Position numbers and translations under genes: made by a program. The notes below the pieces were generated by a model. The model saw only the letters and a program-made list of their open reading frames with translations. It was not told the DNA's origin and searched no databases. From Bacteroidaceae bacterium (GTDB lineage Bacteria > Bacteroidota > Bacteroidia > Bacteroidales > Bacteroidaceae): a stretch of DNA of 36,706 bases. Shown here in pieces: positions 25,534 through 34,478 of the stretch (within the stretch, counting starts at the first letter, position 1; the number at the start of each line of letters is the position of its first letter). Where the stretch lies: NCBI GenBank assembly GCA_024400995.1, contig JAKSLU010000014.1, positions 1 to 36,706 on the forward strand. The letters are read 5' to 3'.

Positions 25534-26526
25534 CTAGAATTGTTCCAGAATGCGGATACGCTCTGCTGTGTCGGGGTGCGTACTGAAGAGTCCGCTAAAC
25601 CAACCGCTCACACCACCAGCAAGGGCTTGGGGATGAACGATGTAGAGCTGAGCGATGTCCTCGCGTTCCACACCTCGCAGACCAGGGTCGCCGCTGATCT
25701 TGCGCAGGGCTGAGGCGAGAGCCAAGGGCTTGCCACTGATCTCGGCACCGCCTGCATCGGCCATGAACTCACGCTTGCGGCTAATGGCAAAACGGGTGAG
25801 CAGTGCAAAGAGGTAGCCAACAGCTGCCAGAACAGCGGCGATGGCAATCACTACTATAATGGCGGCTCCGTTGCCCTTTTCCTTGCTGTCGCGACGACTG
25901 CCGCCACCATAGACAAAGGTGTTCCACAGTATGCGGGTCGTGAGGGAACAGATGGTGGAGAGAATGCCTACGAAGATAATGCTCACAATGAGCAGGCGGG
26001 TGTCCTTGTTGCGGATGTGAGTGAGCTCGTGGGCTATGACACCAGCCAGCTCGTCATCGTTCAGACGCTGGCAGATGCCTGTGGTGACGGTCACGGTGTA
26101 GCTGTTCTTGTCGATGCCCGAGGCAAAGGCATTGAGCTGCGGGTCGTCTATGACGTTAATCTTGGGCATGTCCATTCCGCAGCCCATGCAGAGGTTCTCT
26201 ACTATATTATATACGCGAGGATTTTCGCGGCGCTCCAGGGGACGGGCTCCCGTGGCACGGCGCACCATGGCGGTGTTGGCAAAATAGGCTATCGTGAACC
26301 AAAGGCCCACGGCTACTACCACCCATGGCAATGCCTGCAGCCACTGATCGGTGGCATAATAGGCCATCATGTCGGGCGTCATATAGGAGGCATTGCCTCC
26401 CATATAAATCAGGGCGTAGAAGAACACCCATACCAGCGAGAGGATGAGAAGGGGAAAAAAGCACAAAAGCAGCAGGGAGCGCGTGTTGTTGCGCACCTGC
26501 TGCGAGTATATTCCTACATACTTCAT
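25534..26526 (-). CDS. HtpX-like M48 membrane metalloprotease
   Basis: 330 residues. Two N-terminal transmembrane helices (about 15-40 and 60-80) precede the zinc site HELTH (His166, Glu167, His170); the third ligand is probably Glu253 in REFMADAGG. Two further helices lie between (about 180-240). GIDKNSYTVTVTTG is the M48 strand region. HtpX-type enzymes degrade misfolded membrane proteins with the active site in the cytoplasm. The LemA gene is directly upstream (24 bases), a widely conserved LemA-M48 pairing that supports a joint envelope-stress function. Confidence 0.93.
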   Translation of the reverse strand: MKYVGIYSQQVRNNTRSLLLLCFFPLLILSLVWVFFYALIYMGGNASYMTPDMMAYYATDQWLQALPWVVVAVGLWFTIAYFANTAMVRRATGARPLERRENPRVYNIVENLCMGCGMDMPKINVIDDPQLNAFASGIDKNSYTVTVTTGICQRLNDDELAGVIAHELTHIRNKDTRLLIVSIIFVGILSTICSLTTRILWNTFVYGGGSRRDSKEKGNGAAIIVVIAIAAVLAAVGYLFALLTRFAISRKREFMADAGGAEISGKPLALASALRKISGDPGLRGVEREDIAQLYIVHPQALAGGVSGWFSGLFSTHPDTAERIRILEQF

Positions 26527-26550
26527 GTGAGGAGTGTACGTTGGAGGGGA

Positions 26551-27114
26551 TTAGAACTCAATGACGGGAGCCTTCTCTATGATAGCACGCTCAGCGGCGG
26601 GTACCTCAAACATGGGCTCTGCATGGAAGCCGAACATGCCGGCGAAGAGGTTGTTGGGGAAACTCTGGCAGGCGGTGTTCAACTCCTTGGTGGTGGAGTT
26701 GAAGAAGCGGCGGGTGGCGGCCAGCTTGTTCTCCATGTCTGCAATCTCGTTCTGTAGCTGCAGGAAGTTCTGGTTGGCCTTGAGGTCGGGGTAGGCCTCC
26801 AGACTGACGCGCAGTCCAGCGAGGGCAGAGGAGAGCTGGTTCTCGGCCTGAATCTTGTCGTTGATGGTAGTAGCACCCATAGCTGCGGTACGAGCTGCGG
26901 TGACACTTTCGAGGAGGTTCTTCTCGTGTGCGGCATAGCCCTTGACGGTAGCTACGAGCTGGGGAATGAGGTCGTGGCGCTGCTTGAGCTGCACGTCAAT
27001 GTTGGCAAAGGCGTTCTCGCGGTTGTTGCGCAGAGATACGAGGCTGTTGTAGATGCCGGCTACCCAGAGGAGGAGCATGACAACTGCGATAGCAAGAATG
27101 ATCAGTGAGGTCAT
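26551..27114 (-). CDS. lemA: LemA family protein
   Basis: 187 residues. The start at 27112-27114 is chosen because it opens the single N-terminal transmembrane helix (MTSLIILAIAVVMLLLWVAG); a longer form from 27189 adds 25 unconserved residues that overlap the promoter. The LemA helical domain signature NRENAFANIDVQLKQRHDLIPQL follows at about residues 31-53. The topology is an N-terminal helix with a soluble coiled alpha-helical body. It is paired with the M48 protease downstream. Function in Bacteroidales is not established. Confidence 0.93.
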   Translation of the reverse strand: MTSLIILAIAVVMLLLWVAGIYNSLVSLRNNRENAFANIDVQLKQRHDLIPQLVATVKGYAAHEKNLLESVTAARTAAMGATTINDKIQAENQLSSALAGLRVSLEAYPDLKANQNFLQLQNEIADMENKLAATRRFFNSTTKELNTACQSFPNNLFAGMFGFHAEPMFEVPAAERAIIEKAPVIEF

Positions 27115-27186
27115 AATAGTCTGTTTTAGGGGTTTGTTGAATGTTGTAAGTAGGCCAGTCAGTAGTATATGCTGGTTTTGTGTGGG

Positions 27187-27194
27187 CAAAGGTA
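27187..27194 (-). promoter_or_regulatory. -7 promoter element of lemA
   Basis: Minus-strand TACCTTTG matches TAnnTTTG. It lies 73 bases before the lemA ATG, giving a leader of about 65-70 nt, and supports 27114 over 27189 as the start. A TTTT occurs 22 bases upstream, only a weak -33. Confidence 0.55.
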
Positions 27195-27271
27195 CTAATT
27201 TATTTTCGTTTGGCCTAAAAGCAACGGATATTTAATACTTGTTTACGTTTCCGAGGGGGACGTACTCCCCT

Positions 27272-28369
27272 TTACTTTTTCATCTCAACGATGGTCGTTG
27301 GGGCTAGTTCGCGGTTGCGGCGCTCGGTCTCCTCGATAACGCGCTCTGCCAGCTGTCGGAAGGCGAGGCCTGTGGCTGTCTCGCCCAGAGCAGCGGGGCG
27401 ACCTGCGTCGCCACTCTCGCAGATGCTCTGCACGATGGGTATCTGGGCGAGCAGGGGTACTTGCATTTCCTCTGCCAGGCGCTTGGTGCCCTCGCGACCG
27501 AAGATGTAGTAACGGTTCTCGGGGAGTTCGGCGGGCGTAAACCAGGCCATGTTCTCCACCAGACCGAGAAGGGGTACACCTACCTTCTCGTTCTGGTACA
27601 TGTCTATGCCCTTGCGGGCATCAGCCAGAGCTACCTGCTGGGGCGTGCTGACGATGACAGCACCTGTGATTGCCAGGTTCTGCAGCAAGGTGAGGTGTAT
27701 GTCGGAGGTGCCGGGAGGGGTGTCGAGGATAAAGTAGTCCAGTTCGCCCCACTGCGTGTCGGCAATGAGTTGCTTGAGAGCGTTGCTTGCCATGCCGCCT
27801 CGCCATAGTGTAGCGGTCTCGGGCTTGACGAAGAAGCCAATGCTGAGCATCTTGACGCCAAACTTCTCGGCAGGGATGAGCAACTGGCGACCATCCACCT
27901 GCTCGGCAAAGATGTCGATGTGTTCCATCTCGAACATCTTGGGCATGGACGGACCGAATATGTCCGCATCGAGCAGACCTACCTTGTAGCCCATCTGGGC
28001 CAGAGCCACGGCGAGATTGGCAGCTACGGTGCTCTTTCCCACGCCTCCCTTGCCGCTGCTCACGGCTATGACGTTCTTGACTTGGGGTAGCATCTTGCCT
28101 GGTTCGGGTCGGCGTGCAGCCGCATATTTGGCGCTGACAGTCACCTCCACTGCCTTATCTACGTAGGTGTGGATGGCAGCTTCGGCTGCCTTGAGTACGG
28201 ACTTCTGGAATGGGTCGGTGTCCTGCGGGAAGATAATGCTGAAGCTGACCTTCATGCCGTCTATGCGGAGGTCGTCCTCGAGCATATCCGCCTCAACGAT
28301 ATTCTTGCCCGTGCCAGGATAGCGCACCTGCTGCAGGGCATCGGTTATGAGTTTGGGATAGAGTGTCAT
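27272..28369 (-). CDS. mrp: Mrp/NBP35-type P-loop ATPase lacking the CXXC motif
   Basis: 365 residues. An N-terminal MIP18/DUF59 domain (about 1-90) precedes a MinD-type P-loop domain with SSGKGGVGKST and ILDTPPGTSDIHL. Mrp/ApbC proteins carry Fe-S clusters to target enzymes. The normal C-terminal CXXC that binds the bridging cluster is absent: the equivalent stretch reads VENMAWFTPAELPENRYYIFG, and the protein contains a single cysteine (in SICESG). This form is common in Bacteroidales in my recollection. A small GGGG/CCCC hairpin (27254-27271) lies just after the stop, without a T-run. Confidence 0.92.
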   Translation of the reverse strand: MTLYPKLITDALQQVRYPGTGKNIVEADMLEDDLRIDGMKVSFSIIFPQDTDPFQKSVLKAAEAAIHTYVDKAVEVTVSAKYAAARRPEPGKMLPQVKNVIAVSSGKGGVGKSTVAANLAVALAQMGYKVGLLDADIFGPSMPKMFEMEHIDIFAEQVDGRQLLIPAEKFGVKMLSIGFFVKPETATLWRGGMASNALKQLIADTQWGELDYFILDTPPGTSDIHLTLLQNLAITGAVIVSTPQQVALADARKGIDMYQNEKVGVPLLGLVENMAWFTPAELPENRYYIFGREGTKRLAEEMQVPLLAQIPIVQSICESGDAGRPAALGETATGLAFRQLAERVIEETERRNRELAPTTIVEMKK

Positions 28370-28410
28370 GTGTACGTAGGATAGAACTATATTATATATA
28401 ATGTGCGGTC

Positions 28411-28620
28411 TTAGGCGTTGAGAGTGCCCGATAGTCCCTGTACCAGACTAGGGTCGAGCTGCATGGCGCGTTGAGCGTCCTGCATGGCGCCGTCGGGGTT
28501 GTGTGCCTTGCGCTTCATCTCGCCGCGCTCCAGGAGGAGCTGAGCAAGGAGGGCGTTGGTGGCGGGGGAGGGGGCTGCCTCAAGGGCGGCTATGGCGGTG
28601 TTGATTTCGTCGTAGGTCAT
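28411..28620 (-). CDS. Small TPR-like protein
   Basis: 69 residues, soluble. One tetratricopeptide-like helix pair is visible, ending NPDGAMQDAQRAMQLDPSLVQG (residues 41-62), with an N-terminal helical stretch MTYDEINTAIAALEAAP. The DP and A-x-x-D spacing matches the TPR consensus. It lies between the MG2-domain gene and mrp, on the same strand, 28 and 41 bases away. TPR motifs mediate protein contacts; the partner is unknown. Confidence 0.75.
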   Translation of the reverse strand: MTYDEINTAIAALEAAPSPATNALLAQLLLERGEMKRKAHNPDGAMQDAQRAMQLDPSLVQGLSGTLNA

Positions 28621-28648
28621 GTGAAATGGGACTATATGGTCGTGTGAA

Positions 28649-30910
28649 TTACTGCTCTACATTGATAATGTGGCCGTCGGGTGTGATGCCTCGTAGTGAG
28701 AAGGATAGCTCGGTGTCGGGACGGGCTCCGTTGAAGAATACCACACTTGCTTTGCCCTCGTCGTTGGTCGTGAGGCGCGGTGCCCAGTAGAGGGTTCGTC
28801 GGTAGTCCTCCTTGTCCTCTGGCTCCAGACCATTGTACTGGGGAGCTGGGTAAGGTACAGGCTTCTGGAAACCCTGGATGATGCGCATGTCAACGCCTTT
28901 CTTGCCCTTGTAGAGGTAGCTCTTGGGACGCGTATAGACAAAGATGGCCGTCTCGATTTCGGGGGCCTTTTCGAGCCACACTTGCTCCTTGTAGTCCGTA
29001 AAGCGCCACCAGTTGTCGCGGCGTTCCATCACCAGGACACTCTTGATCTCACTTGCCCAGTATGAGGTCTGCAGGTCAAGCCTGGAACGTCCTATGTTGC
29101 TGCGCATGTCCTCTGCTTCCTCCAATTTTGTAAGACGGTAGAGGTCGTGATCCACTGTACAGAGTTGATTGTCTATAAAGACCACGGCCTTCTTTCCCTT
29201 GTAGTGGAAGTTAAGCCCCTCCACCTGGTCCTCGTTGGGTATCTTGTCAAAAGGAGTGTGGTAGTTTATGTTGTAGTACTCAAAGTCCTTGTCGTAGAGA
29301 GGCAGGAAGTCCTGCAGGAACTCTCCACCTCCGCCCTGGTCTTTCCACTGTTCCAGGGCCATGGGGATGTTGATGTACTTGTCGGCAAAGTGCATACCGC
29401 GTTTTTCGCCTCCCCGATGGGAGAAGCGGTCCCCCTTGAGTCCACTATACTTACCCTTCCCCATGACCTTGGCTTCGGCCAAAGCTATAGCCTTGTTGAT
29501 GCGGGGTATGGTGTCCTCCCACTCAAAGAGGCGTGGCGCCACAGGCTCCTCTGCGGGAGAGAGTGCGGTGATGCGCTCAAGTTCAAAGTCCTCTGTGGTC
29601 CAGCGGTGCGGCTGCAGTGCAAACCAGCGATTGAGAGCCACGCGGCTCCACTTGCGCTTGCCCTCGTCGTTGCGCACGGAGAACTGTGCAATCCAGTCGC
29701 CCATATAGTCCTCGTTGGAGGTGAAGGCAAAGCGGCCTTCCTCGTCTGTACGGGCATCACCGCTCAGAGCTCCACCTTCGGGAGAGTACATGTTGACAAA
29801 TAGGTTGAAGTTGGGCATGGGGCGACGCTTGTCGTTATCGCGGAAGAGCTGCCCCTGTAGGAGGAGTTTATCCTCAATGGGCTGTTTCAGCGCAAAAGGA
29901 GTGGCACCCGTCATCACCTCCAGCGGCATACGTTCACCGCCCTGGTCATCTAGCAGATGCTGGGTCATGTCGGCCCCCACGGGCTGGGTAATGAATCCAT
30001 CGCGGTCGCGTACGGCTAGACTAAACTCGGCATTGCGCACGGGTCGGCCTTGGGCGTCGCTGACCTGTACCTCCACCGCTACAGGTGCAAAGGGGGCATA
30101 GCTACCCTTATTCTGCTGTATGCTCACGCGCAGTTCGCGACCGATGGTGGGGTCCTTCCATATCTTGCACTGGCCCAGTGAGGTGCCTCGGGTAGTCATG
30201 AGGTAGCACTGGTTCCAGCCATCGTGGAGCACACTGCGTTCCAACTCCAACTGTACGAGGCCGGCAGCGCCACCCACGGTCAGAGTGTCCACATAGCAGG
30301 GACGCTCGCGGCAGGTCACTAGCAGGGCGCATAGTTGCATGGAGTCCACGCCCTCGCCGGCCGTAAGGATATAGCCCTCGGAGCTTTCCTCGCTCGTCAG
30401 TGCACCAGTGGCGTCGGCGGGAGGAGTAGGTGTGCTCTTGAGGTCGGGAACGGAGATGTCGAGGCGCTCGTCAAAGACGGGGATAATCTTGGAGTAGATC
30501 GCCTCCTCGTGCCAGTTGACCATCTCACGGGTGTAGGCCCTCAACTCGTAGAATCCATCGTGGATGGGGTCGCAGAGCTCAATATGCCCCTCGGCCTGAC
30601 CGTTGGCGTCAATCTGCAGAAGTTGGCGGTCCACGATCTGCCCGTCCGTATTGAGCAGTTCGACATAGAGCACACGGCTCACGGGACGGGGCATCAGGCT
30701 GGAGGCGCGCACCACCATTGCCTTGATCCACATGGTCTCCCCCTGGACATAGGAGTCCTGGTCGGTATGCAGATAGACCTTCTCGCGGGGGTACTCATTG
30801 TCGTACTTGGATACGCCGTTGAGCCACCTTTGCAGGAGCTGCATGTCCGTCTGCGCCTGCATTGTGAGCGAGGCGAGGAGGAGTGCGAGTATGGTGAGGA
30901 GTCTATGCAT
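28649..30910 (-). CDS. Secreted MG2-domain protein with degenerate TonB plug-like segment
   Basis: 753 residues with a signal peptide (MHRLLTILALLLASLTMQA). The N-terminal EKVYLHTDQDSYVQGETMWIKA (about residues 44-65) is the macroglobulin MG2 strand pattern found in many Bacteroidetes envelope proteins; further Ig-like segments follow. Near the C-terminus KAVVFIDNQLCTVDHDLYRL ... SYWASEIKSVLVMERRDNW resembles a TonB-receptor plug domain without any barrel. There is no thioester motif, so it is not a trapping alpha-2-macroglobulin. Its start overlaps the end of aroB by eight bases. Confidence 0.78.
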   Translation of the reverse strand: MHRLLTILALLLASLTMQAQTDMQLLQRWLNGVSKYDNEYPREKVYLHTDQDSYVQGETMWIKAMVVRASSLMPRPVSRVLYVELLNTDGQIVDRQLLQIDANGQAEGHIELCDPIHDGFYELRAYTREMVNWHEEAIYSKIIPVFDERLDISVPDLKSTPTPPADATGALTSEESSEGYILTAGEGVDSMQLCALLVTCRERPCYVDTLTVGGAAGLVQLELERSVLHDGWNQCYLMTTRGTSLGQCKIWKDPTIGRELRVSIQQNKGSYAPFAPVAVEVQVSDAQGRPVRNAEFSLAVRDRDGFITQPVGADMTQHLLDDQGGERMPLEVMTGATPFALKQPIEDKLLLQGQLFRDNDKRRPMPNFNLFVNMYSPEGGALSGDARTDEEGRFAFTSNEDYMGDWIAQFSVRNDEGKRKWSRVALNRWFALQPHRWTTEDFELERITALSPAEEPVAPRLFEWEDTIPRINKAIALAEAKVMGKGKYSGLKGDRFSHRGGEKRGMHFADKYINIPMALEQWKDQGGGGEFLQDFLPLYDKDFEYYNINYHTPFDKIPNEDQVEGLNFHYKGKKAVVFIDNQLCTVDHDLYRLTKLEEAEDMRSNIGRSRLDLQTSYWASEIKSVLVMERRDNWWRFTDYKEQVWLEKAPEIETAIFVYTRPKSYLYKGKKGVDMRIIQGFQKPVPYPAPQYNGLEPEDKEDYRRTLYWAPRLTTNDEGKASVVFFNGARPDTELSFSLRGITPDGHIINVEQ

Positions 30911-31937
30911 CGCGCAGGAAGTCGAGTGATTCGTCTATGAGAGTGCGCTCCACATGCTGGTCGATGAGTACGTCGCCAGGCTCGTGGAGTAGCGTGAAGT
31001 TGATGTCGCGTCCACGGTTCTTCTTGTCGTGGAGCATGAGGTCGTAGAGAGCGTCGTAGTCATTGCAGCCAATGGCGGGACGTCCGTAGTGGTCAAAGAC
31101 AAAGCGGGCCGTCTGGCGCAGTACCTCCGTCGGCATTTCGGTCTGAGCCGCAGCGAGATAGAGTTCAGCTACGAGTCCCCAAGCCACGGCGTAACCATGC
31201 AGTAGGGCCTCGGCGTGGTGGGCGTTGTGCCATGACTCCAGCGCATGACCGATGGTGTGCCCCAGGTTGAGAGCCTTGCGGATGCCCTGTTCGTGTGGAT
31301 CCTGAGCTACAATGCTCTGCTTGACCTCTATGCTCTGCTGCACGAGGGTCTGGAGCTGACCGAAGTCTGGGTCTGCCAGGTCGAAGAGCAGATGCTCACT
31401 CCACATTCGTCGGGAGGAGAGCAACGAGTGCTTGAGCATCTCGGCGTAGCCAGAGCGGAGGTTGGGGGCATCGAGCGTAGCGAGGAACTTGGTGCAGATG
31501 AGCACCTCCTCGGCCTCGCGGAAGCTGCCTACCTCGTTCTTCAGGCCGCCAAAGTTGATGCCCGTCTTGCCTCCCACCGCAGCATCGACCATACCGAGTA
31601 GTGTGGTGGGGATGTTGACAAAGCGTATGCCGCGCTTGAATGTAGCTGCAGCAAATCCACCGAGGTCAGTCACCATACCGCCGCCCAGATTGACGAGCAA
31701 CGAGTGGCGTGTGGCTCCTCCCTGCTGCAGTGCTGTCCATACGCTGGCCAGAGTGTCCAGCGTCTTGGCTGCGTCGGAGGGCTGAATGGTGATGACACGC
31801 CCAGCAGACTGCAACAGGGACAGACATAACTGCTCCGTGTGGCTGTCGCACAGTACAAAGACCTGGTCGGGAGCGTGCTTGGTGACGATCTCGGAGAGGG
31901 CCGCTGCAGCGTTCTGTGTGTATCTGACTGTCTGCAT
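30903..31937 (-). CDS. aroB: 3-dehydroquinate synthase
   Basis: 344 residues from the ATG at 31935-31937; a GTG two codons upstream (31943), overlapping the thioesterase stop, is an alternative. It converts DAHP to 3-dehydroquinate in the shikimate pathway. NAD-binding and active-site segments are NLGGGMVTDLGGFAAATFKRG, IPTTLLGMVDAAVGGKTGIN and LNLGHTIGHALE (metal-binding histidines). Length is normal. It sits between the thioesterase (upstream) and the MG2-domain gene (eight-base overlap), with no other aro gene in view. Confidence 0.96.
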   Translation of the reverse strand: MQTVRYTQNAAAALSEIVTKHAPDQVFVLCDSHTEQLCLSLLQSAGRVITIQPSDAAKTLDTLASVWTALQQGGATRHSLLVNLGGGMVTDLGGFAAATFKRGIRFVNIPTTLLGMVDAAVGGKTGINFGGLKNEVGSFREAEEVLICTKFLATLDAPNLRSGYAEMLKHSLLSSRRMWSEHLLFDLADPDFGQLQTLVQQSIEVKQSIVAQDPHEQGIRKALNLGHTIGHALESWHNAHHAEALLHGYAVAWGLVAELYLAAAQTEMPTEVLRQTARFVFDHYGRPAIGCNDYDALYDLMLHDKKNRGRDINFTLLHEPGDVLIDQHVERTLIDESLDFLRDA

Positions 31938-31942
31938 TTGCA

Positions 31943-32374
31943 CTACTTGATTTCGCTCTGTATGCCCTCAAAGCTCTCGATGGCCCGACGGAACTCCTCG
32001 GGCATGGGCACGGACTTCTGGGCTGCGATGTCCATGAACACCATCACCGTAGTGCACTGGCACATGGTGCGTCCCGTGGTCTGGTTGACGGCGCGCTGCT
32101 GGAGCGTGAAACTCTTGTTGCCAATACGGCTCACGCAGGTCTGCATAATGATCTGGTCGCCGTAGAACATAGGCTCCAGAAAGTCAGCGTTGATGTTGGC
32201 AATGACGGGCAGAATCTGTCCTGTAGCGTAGTCCACCTTGAGCACGTCGATGATGTATTTTTCCTTGCCCAGGTCATAGTAGGCAAAGTAGGCGTTGTTG
32301 TTGACGTGTCCCAGACGGTCGATATCGTTAAAGCGTATCTGGATGGGTGTGAGGTGCTTGAATGTGGGTTCCAC
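31943..32374 (-). CDS. Hot-dog-fold acyl-CoA thioesterase
   Basis: 143 residues starting with GTG (32372-32374); no ATG is available in frame before the conserved region. FNDIDRLGHVNNNAYFAYYDLG (about residues 15-36) is the signature of 4-hydroxybenzoyl-CoA thioesterase/YbgC-like hot-dog enzymes, with the catalytic Asp at about 17. They hydrolyse acyl-CoA or acyl-ACP thioesters; the substrate is uncertain. The stop abuts aroB, so the two are coupled. Confidence 0.88.
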   Translation of the reverse strand: MEPTFKHLTPIQIRFNDIDRLGHVNNNAYFAYYDLGKEKYIIDVLKVDYATGQILPVIANINADFLEPMFYGDQIIMQTCVSRIGNKSFTLQQRAVNQTTGRTMCQCTTVMVFMDIAAQKSVPMPEEFRRAIESFEGIQSEIK

Positions 32375-32421
32375 TTGTGAGAGTATTTATCGGGTTAGAT
32401 ACTTGTGCATCATGCCCTGTG

Positions 32422-34266
32422 TTATCGGCAGAGCGTGATGCGGTGGTTGCGGATGACTAGCCCCTTGGCAGAGGCGGAGCGTGAGAGCTGGCGGCCTTGC
32501 AGGTCGTATGCTACATGGTCAGGCTGGGCAGTGGCTGTGGTCACAGCCCCGATGCCCTCCGTGAAGTAGCCCTGCATGCGGGCACTACCAGCGTTGAGGA
32601 CAAAGTTGTTCTGCATCACCTTTTTGTCGATGAGGTGCACGATGGCCACCACGTCGCAGTTGGCCAGGACGACCTCCTTGTTTATGCTCTGAGGTTCGTA
32701 GCTCACGTTGTAGGAATAGCTGTCGCCCTCCACGATGTCGAGCTTGTCACCAGCGGGGTTGATGTTGAAGTAGTTGCGTATCACACCGTTGTGGCGGTAC
32801 TTGTCCTTGAGGTCAGCGGGAGCGCTGGGATCGTCGAGGCCCATCTGATAGTTGTTGCCGTCCTTGCCCGAGGAGCCCGTAGGCTTGATGTCGTTCTCGA
32901 TGAGGTAGCAGCTGAGGTAGATGTCCTTGGTCTCCTGTAGGAGGTAGCGGTTGATGCTGCCAGACACCTGAACGCTCATGCTGCCATCCTGGAGAGTGGG
33001 GATGACTGTGACCTCTGCCAGTGCGGGGAAGGAGGCTGCCTCGATGATAGCCTCGGAGTAGGGGTCGGTCTCGGCCAGCTTGGCTGACTGCAGCACCGAC
33101 TGTGAGCCGCTCAGCATACGGCGGTCGTACATGACGGCGGGGTTGTAGCTGTCGCCCTCAAAGAGGTAGAGCAACTCCAGGTCTGGCGACTTGGTGAAGC
33201 GATCGTTCACAAAGCCAGCGTGGTGAGCCACGTAGAGGCAGGGGTGTCCCTGCTCGCGGTACTCCTCCATGGCACGGTCGAGATAGTAGGCCATGAAGGG
33301 GCAGTTGACGCAGGCCTGTGAGGTGAACTCCTCCACCACAGGCACGCGCTCGTAGGCATCGAGTGCCACGTAGAGCACACCCTGGGTGGGCATGGTGGGT
33401 GAGGCCGTCTGGCTGTTCACCTTGGTGACGCTGAGCGTAAGGCTCTCGCTCATGCCCTCATGCGAGGGCGCAACGAGCTGATACGGGATGGCCACTCCAT
33501 CGTAGGGTGCCAGCTCCTCGGGGAGCGTAACGCTATAGGGTGTAACGACGCCATAGGCATCGCGTCCCTCGAACTCTACCGACGTGATGGGGTGGGACGA
33601 AAGGTTGCGCACATAGAGATTGCAGCTGAAGGGCTTGGAGGGCTGCACCATCTTGGTCTTCACGCCACTGAAGGCCACGAGGGCACTGTTCTGCAGGTTG
33701 TTGATAGCCTCAGCACCCTCGATGATAGCCTGTACGAGCAGAGTGCCTCGGTTGAGGTAGTTCTGGTAGCCCTCACGCGCAGGGTTGATGCAACAGGCTG
33801 TGGGGATGTTGGCGTGAGCATAGCTGGCCACGGGGTGGGGGGCTCCTATCGTCTCATACACCTGGTAGCCCACGTAGTTCTTGCCCTCGGCGATGGCTAC
33901 GGGCTGCGCAAAGCGTATCTCGTTCCAGCCCAGCACAAAGTTGTCCACCTGCTTGGCCACGGGCTCGTTGGCGGCATCGCCCTGACGGACCTGTATGAGG
34001 GAACGCTGCTGGGAACGCTGCTTGTAGTCATGAGTGACGTAGAAGCGTACGCCCGCAATCTGTGCCCCAGCCTCGTGGAGCTTCATGACGAGCGGATCTA
34101 CCTCCGTGTCGAGGCAGATGGCCGCCTCCATAAAGTTGTTCTTGCCCGTACCGATGGCAGTCACATCGGTAGGCTCCACCTGCATGGGGCAGTAGCCGTA
34201 GTAACTCTGTGCTACGGCCAGCAGCTGGGTGCATAGGAGCAGGAGCGTGAGAGATATGTGTTTCAT
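32422..34266 (-). CDS. Secreted Omp28-like protein with CxxC thioredoxin-like motif
   Basis: 614 residues with a signal peptide (MKHISLTLLLLCTQLLAVA). A beta-rich N-terminal half is followed by an Omp28/thioredoxin-like domain: VVEEFTSQACVNCPFMAYYL, with the redox-type pair Cys319-Cys322. The C-terminus carries a short AYDLQGRQLS ... KGLVIRNHRITLCR segment resembling a sorting or anchoring domain, shared with its upstream paralogue and the second M6 protease. Likely location is periplasm or outer surface. The 191-bp element at 34288-34478 now separates it from the paralogue; before insertion its ATG would have overlapped the paralogue's TGA. Confidence 0.82.
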   Translation of the reverse strand: MKHISLTLLLLCTQLLAVAQSYYGYCPMQVEPTDVTAIGTGKNNFMEAAICLDTEVDPLVMKLHEAGAQIAGVRFYVTHDYKQRSQQRSLIQVRQGDAANEPVAKQVDNFVLGWNEIRFAQPVAIAEGKNYVGYQVYETIGAPHPVASYAHANIPTACCINPAREGYQNYLNRGTLLVQAIIEGAEAINNLQNSALVAFSGVKTKMVQPSKPFSCNLYVRNLSSHPITSVEFEGRDAYGVVTPYSVTLPEELAPYDGVAIPYQLVAPSHEGMSESLTLSVTKVNSQTASPTMPTQGVLYVALDAYERVPVVEEFTSQACVNCPFMAYYLDRAMEEYREQGHPCLYVAHHAGFVNDRFTKSPDLELLYLFEGDSYNPAVMYDRRMLSGSQSVLQSAKLAETDPYSEAIIEAASFPALAEVTVIPTLQDGSMSVQVSGSINRYLLQETKDIYLSCYLIENDIKPTGSSGKDGNNYQMGLDDPSAPADLKDKYRHNGVIRNYFNINPAGDKLDIVEGDSYSYNVSYEPQSINKEVVLANCDVVAIVHLIDKKVMQNNFVLNAGSARMQGYFTEGIGAVTTATAQPDHVAYDLQGRQLSRSASAKGLVIRNHRITLCR

Positions 34267-34287
34267 CGTGTGATGGGGATGGGCTTA

Positions 34288-34478
34288 AGGGGTCTTCTAT
34301 TAATTCGTTAATCAGTTCATACAAGGGTAATGTCCTATGCTTGGCCGCTTTTGGCCTTTATCTCGTATCTTTCTCTCTTTCACTCAGTCACGTAGCCCGC
34401 TACGCTCCTTCCTTCAAGAGAGAAATCTACTTCGCTAAAGCCTCAAAATCGACTCAAGCGAATTAATAGAACACCCCT
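34288..34478. mobile_element. 191-bp MITE-like element inserted between Omp28-like paralogues
   Basis: The terminal inverted repeats are 20 bp with one mismatch: left 34288-34307, right 34459-34478, whose reverse complement is AGGGGTGTTCTATTAATTCG. Both sides carry TA (34286-34287 and 34479-34480), a TA duplication as made by IS630/Tc1-type transposases (inference). The interior has nested palindromes: TTTCTCTCTT/AAGAGAGAAA (34370-34379, 34416-34425) around CGTAGC/GCTACG (34391-34404). It encodes no transposase. The right end is translated into the last residues of the upstream paralogue, whose stop (34435-34437) lies inside the element. Confidence 0.8.
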
